From VRUB01 sp046758085 (GTDB lineage Bacteria; Pseudomonadota; Gammaproteobacteria; Acidiferrobacterales; SPGG2): 32,547 nt of DNA. This document shows, piece by piece, positions 31,996 through 32,547 of the stretch. Below the pieces are notes generated by a model. That model saw nothing but the letters and a program-made list of their open reading frames with translations, searched no databases and was not told where the DNA came from. The translations under genes and the position numbers were made by a program. The stretch spans positions 1-32,547 of the forward strand of contig JBHHZP010000026.1 of assembly GCA_046758085.1 (NCBI GenBank), written 5' to 3'. Within the stretch, counting starts at the first letter, position 1. Each line of letters opens with the position of its first letter.

Positions 31996-32302
31996 AAAAC
32001 GCAGCCGGCGCCTGGCGGTCGCGGTGAATAATTGGGAAAAGTTGGGGGCGTGCGAGATAGACGCAGCGCAGGCGCGCGTATGCGCCACACGGTGTCATCC
32101 GCTGACAGTCGGTGCTATTAAAAGGGCTCATCCCCCCGCTCCCTAGGAAGGCTCCTTGAGCACTTAAATGAGTATAGGCGATTTATTCAACTAGCGGCAG
32201 GACGCTGGCGACGAAAAGAGCGCGCCGCACCCGTGCGACAATATTTGCTGACTGCGGGCAGCGTTCAGATTGGTGCCGATTACACGAATAGCTGCCTAAG
32301 GC
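31996..32302. other. Intergenic region between kinase and HD-GYP genes
   Basis: About 300 bases with no supported gene. It should hold the HD-GYP promoter. I could not assign a convincing -35/-10 pair. Confidence 0.4.
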
Positions 32303-32547
32303 TCACTCTCCACCGCGCGAGCGTGCGCCCATTTTCTCCAGACAGGCCCGCAAGGACACGACCATCTGCCTCCCGCTCTGCAAACGCTTCTTCACGTCTT
32401 TACGCAAGGCCTTGTTGGTGACGTCGCTCACACAGGACGGCAAGTCCGGGCGGATCTTCCGCACATCCCGGTGTTTCTTGTTGGCGATCTTGTTGACCAA
32501 ACCGGAGATGGAATCGTCTTCGAACGGCAGCTGGCCTGTCAACAGCT
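32303..32547 (-). CDS. Serine/threonine protein kinase, C-terminal end (partial)
   Basis: The gene runs off the window edge, so only its last 80 or so codons are seen. LLTGQLPFEDDSISGLVNKIAN matches the kinase subdomain X region (usually E-x-LTGxxPF), followed by IRPDLPSCVSDVTNKALRKDVKKRLQSG, the subdomain XI region with the conserved Arg. A short basic tail (KMGARSRGGE) ends the protein. The family is the bacterial Hanks-type (PknB-like) kinase, here without a long C-terminal sensor domain. It shares strand with the HD-GYP gene downstream. An FHA-domain protease at 12-13.5 kb could be a partner, but nothing shows this. Confidence 0.85.
   Translation of the reverse strand, partial: LLTGQLPFEDDSISGLVNKIANKKHRDVRKIRPDLPSCVSDVTNKALRKDVKKRLQSGRQMVVSLRACLEKMGARSRGGE

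Overview
The window is a GC-rich piece of a proteobacterial chromosome, most likely gammaproteobacterial. The evidence is an MltD-type transglycosylase with LysM repeats, a SlyD with a histidine-rich tail, a DUF1178 protein, an HD-GYP protein of the DUF3391 type and two perfect FNR/ANR-type boxes. No rRNA, tRNA, CRISPR array, prophage or complete insertion sequence was recognised. Genus-level assignment is not possible by eye.

Layout. 1-2.4 kb (minus): enoyl-CoA hydratase/isomerase followed by a creatininase-family hydrolase, then a small secreted protein and a glutaredoxin-like protein. 2.7-6.9 kb: DUF1178 protein and a lipoprotein (plus), facing MltD, SlyD and a cold-shock protein (minus). 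7.2-11.9 kb (plus): a glycoside-hydrolase-like enzyme, a GT4 glycosyltransferase of the diacylglycerol-glucosyltransferase type and a DUF374 acyltransferase, then a small HIG1-type membrane protein. A perfect FNR box precedes the first gene and another precedes the HIG1 gene, so this block looks like an oxygen-responsive membrane or glycolipid module. 12-13.5 kb (minus): an unusual FHA-transmembrane-trypsin protein. 13.5-17.8 kb: a gene-poor, repeat-rich stretch with a pentapeptide-repeat protein, a GST and the broken end of a SYLF-domain gene next to a MITE-like element.

17.8-22.6 kb (plus): a tightly packed operon of IclR regulator, crotonase-fold enzyme, B12-dependent acyl-CoA mutase large subunit, separate B12-binding subunit and family III CoA-transferase. 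This reads as a dedicated route for activating and rearranging an organic acid, with a mutase whose substrate pocket departs from classical methylmalonyl-CoA mutase. A composite palindromic repeat separates it from deoC.

23.8-29.2 kb (minus): a Sel1-repeat protein, and upstream of it four collinear genes transcribed as small unknown protein, SAM methyltransferase, SufS-like class V PLP enzyme and group II PLP decarboxylase. The arrangement suggests an uncharacterised small-molecule (amine or thiol) pathway. A large inverted-repeat structure lies in its leader. 29.9-32.5 kb: a TehB-like methyltransferase (plus), an HD-GYP protein and the C-terminal end of a Ser/Thr protein kinase (minus).

A family of short mobile-looking elements ending in GTTTCCGAGAC-type inverted repeats occurs at four places: the window edge, 13.7, 23.7 and 29.5 kb.
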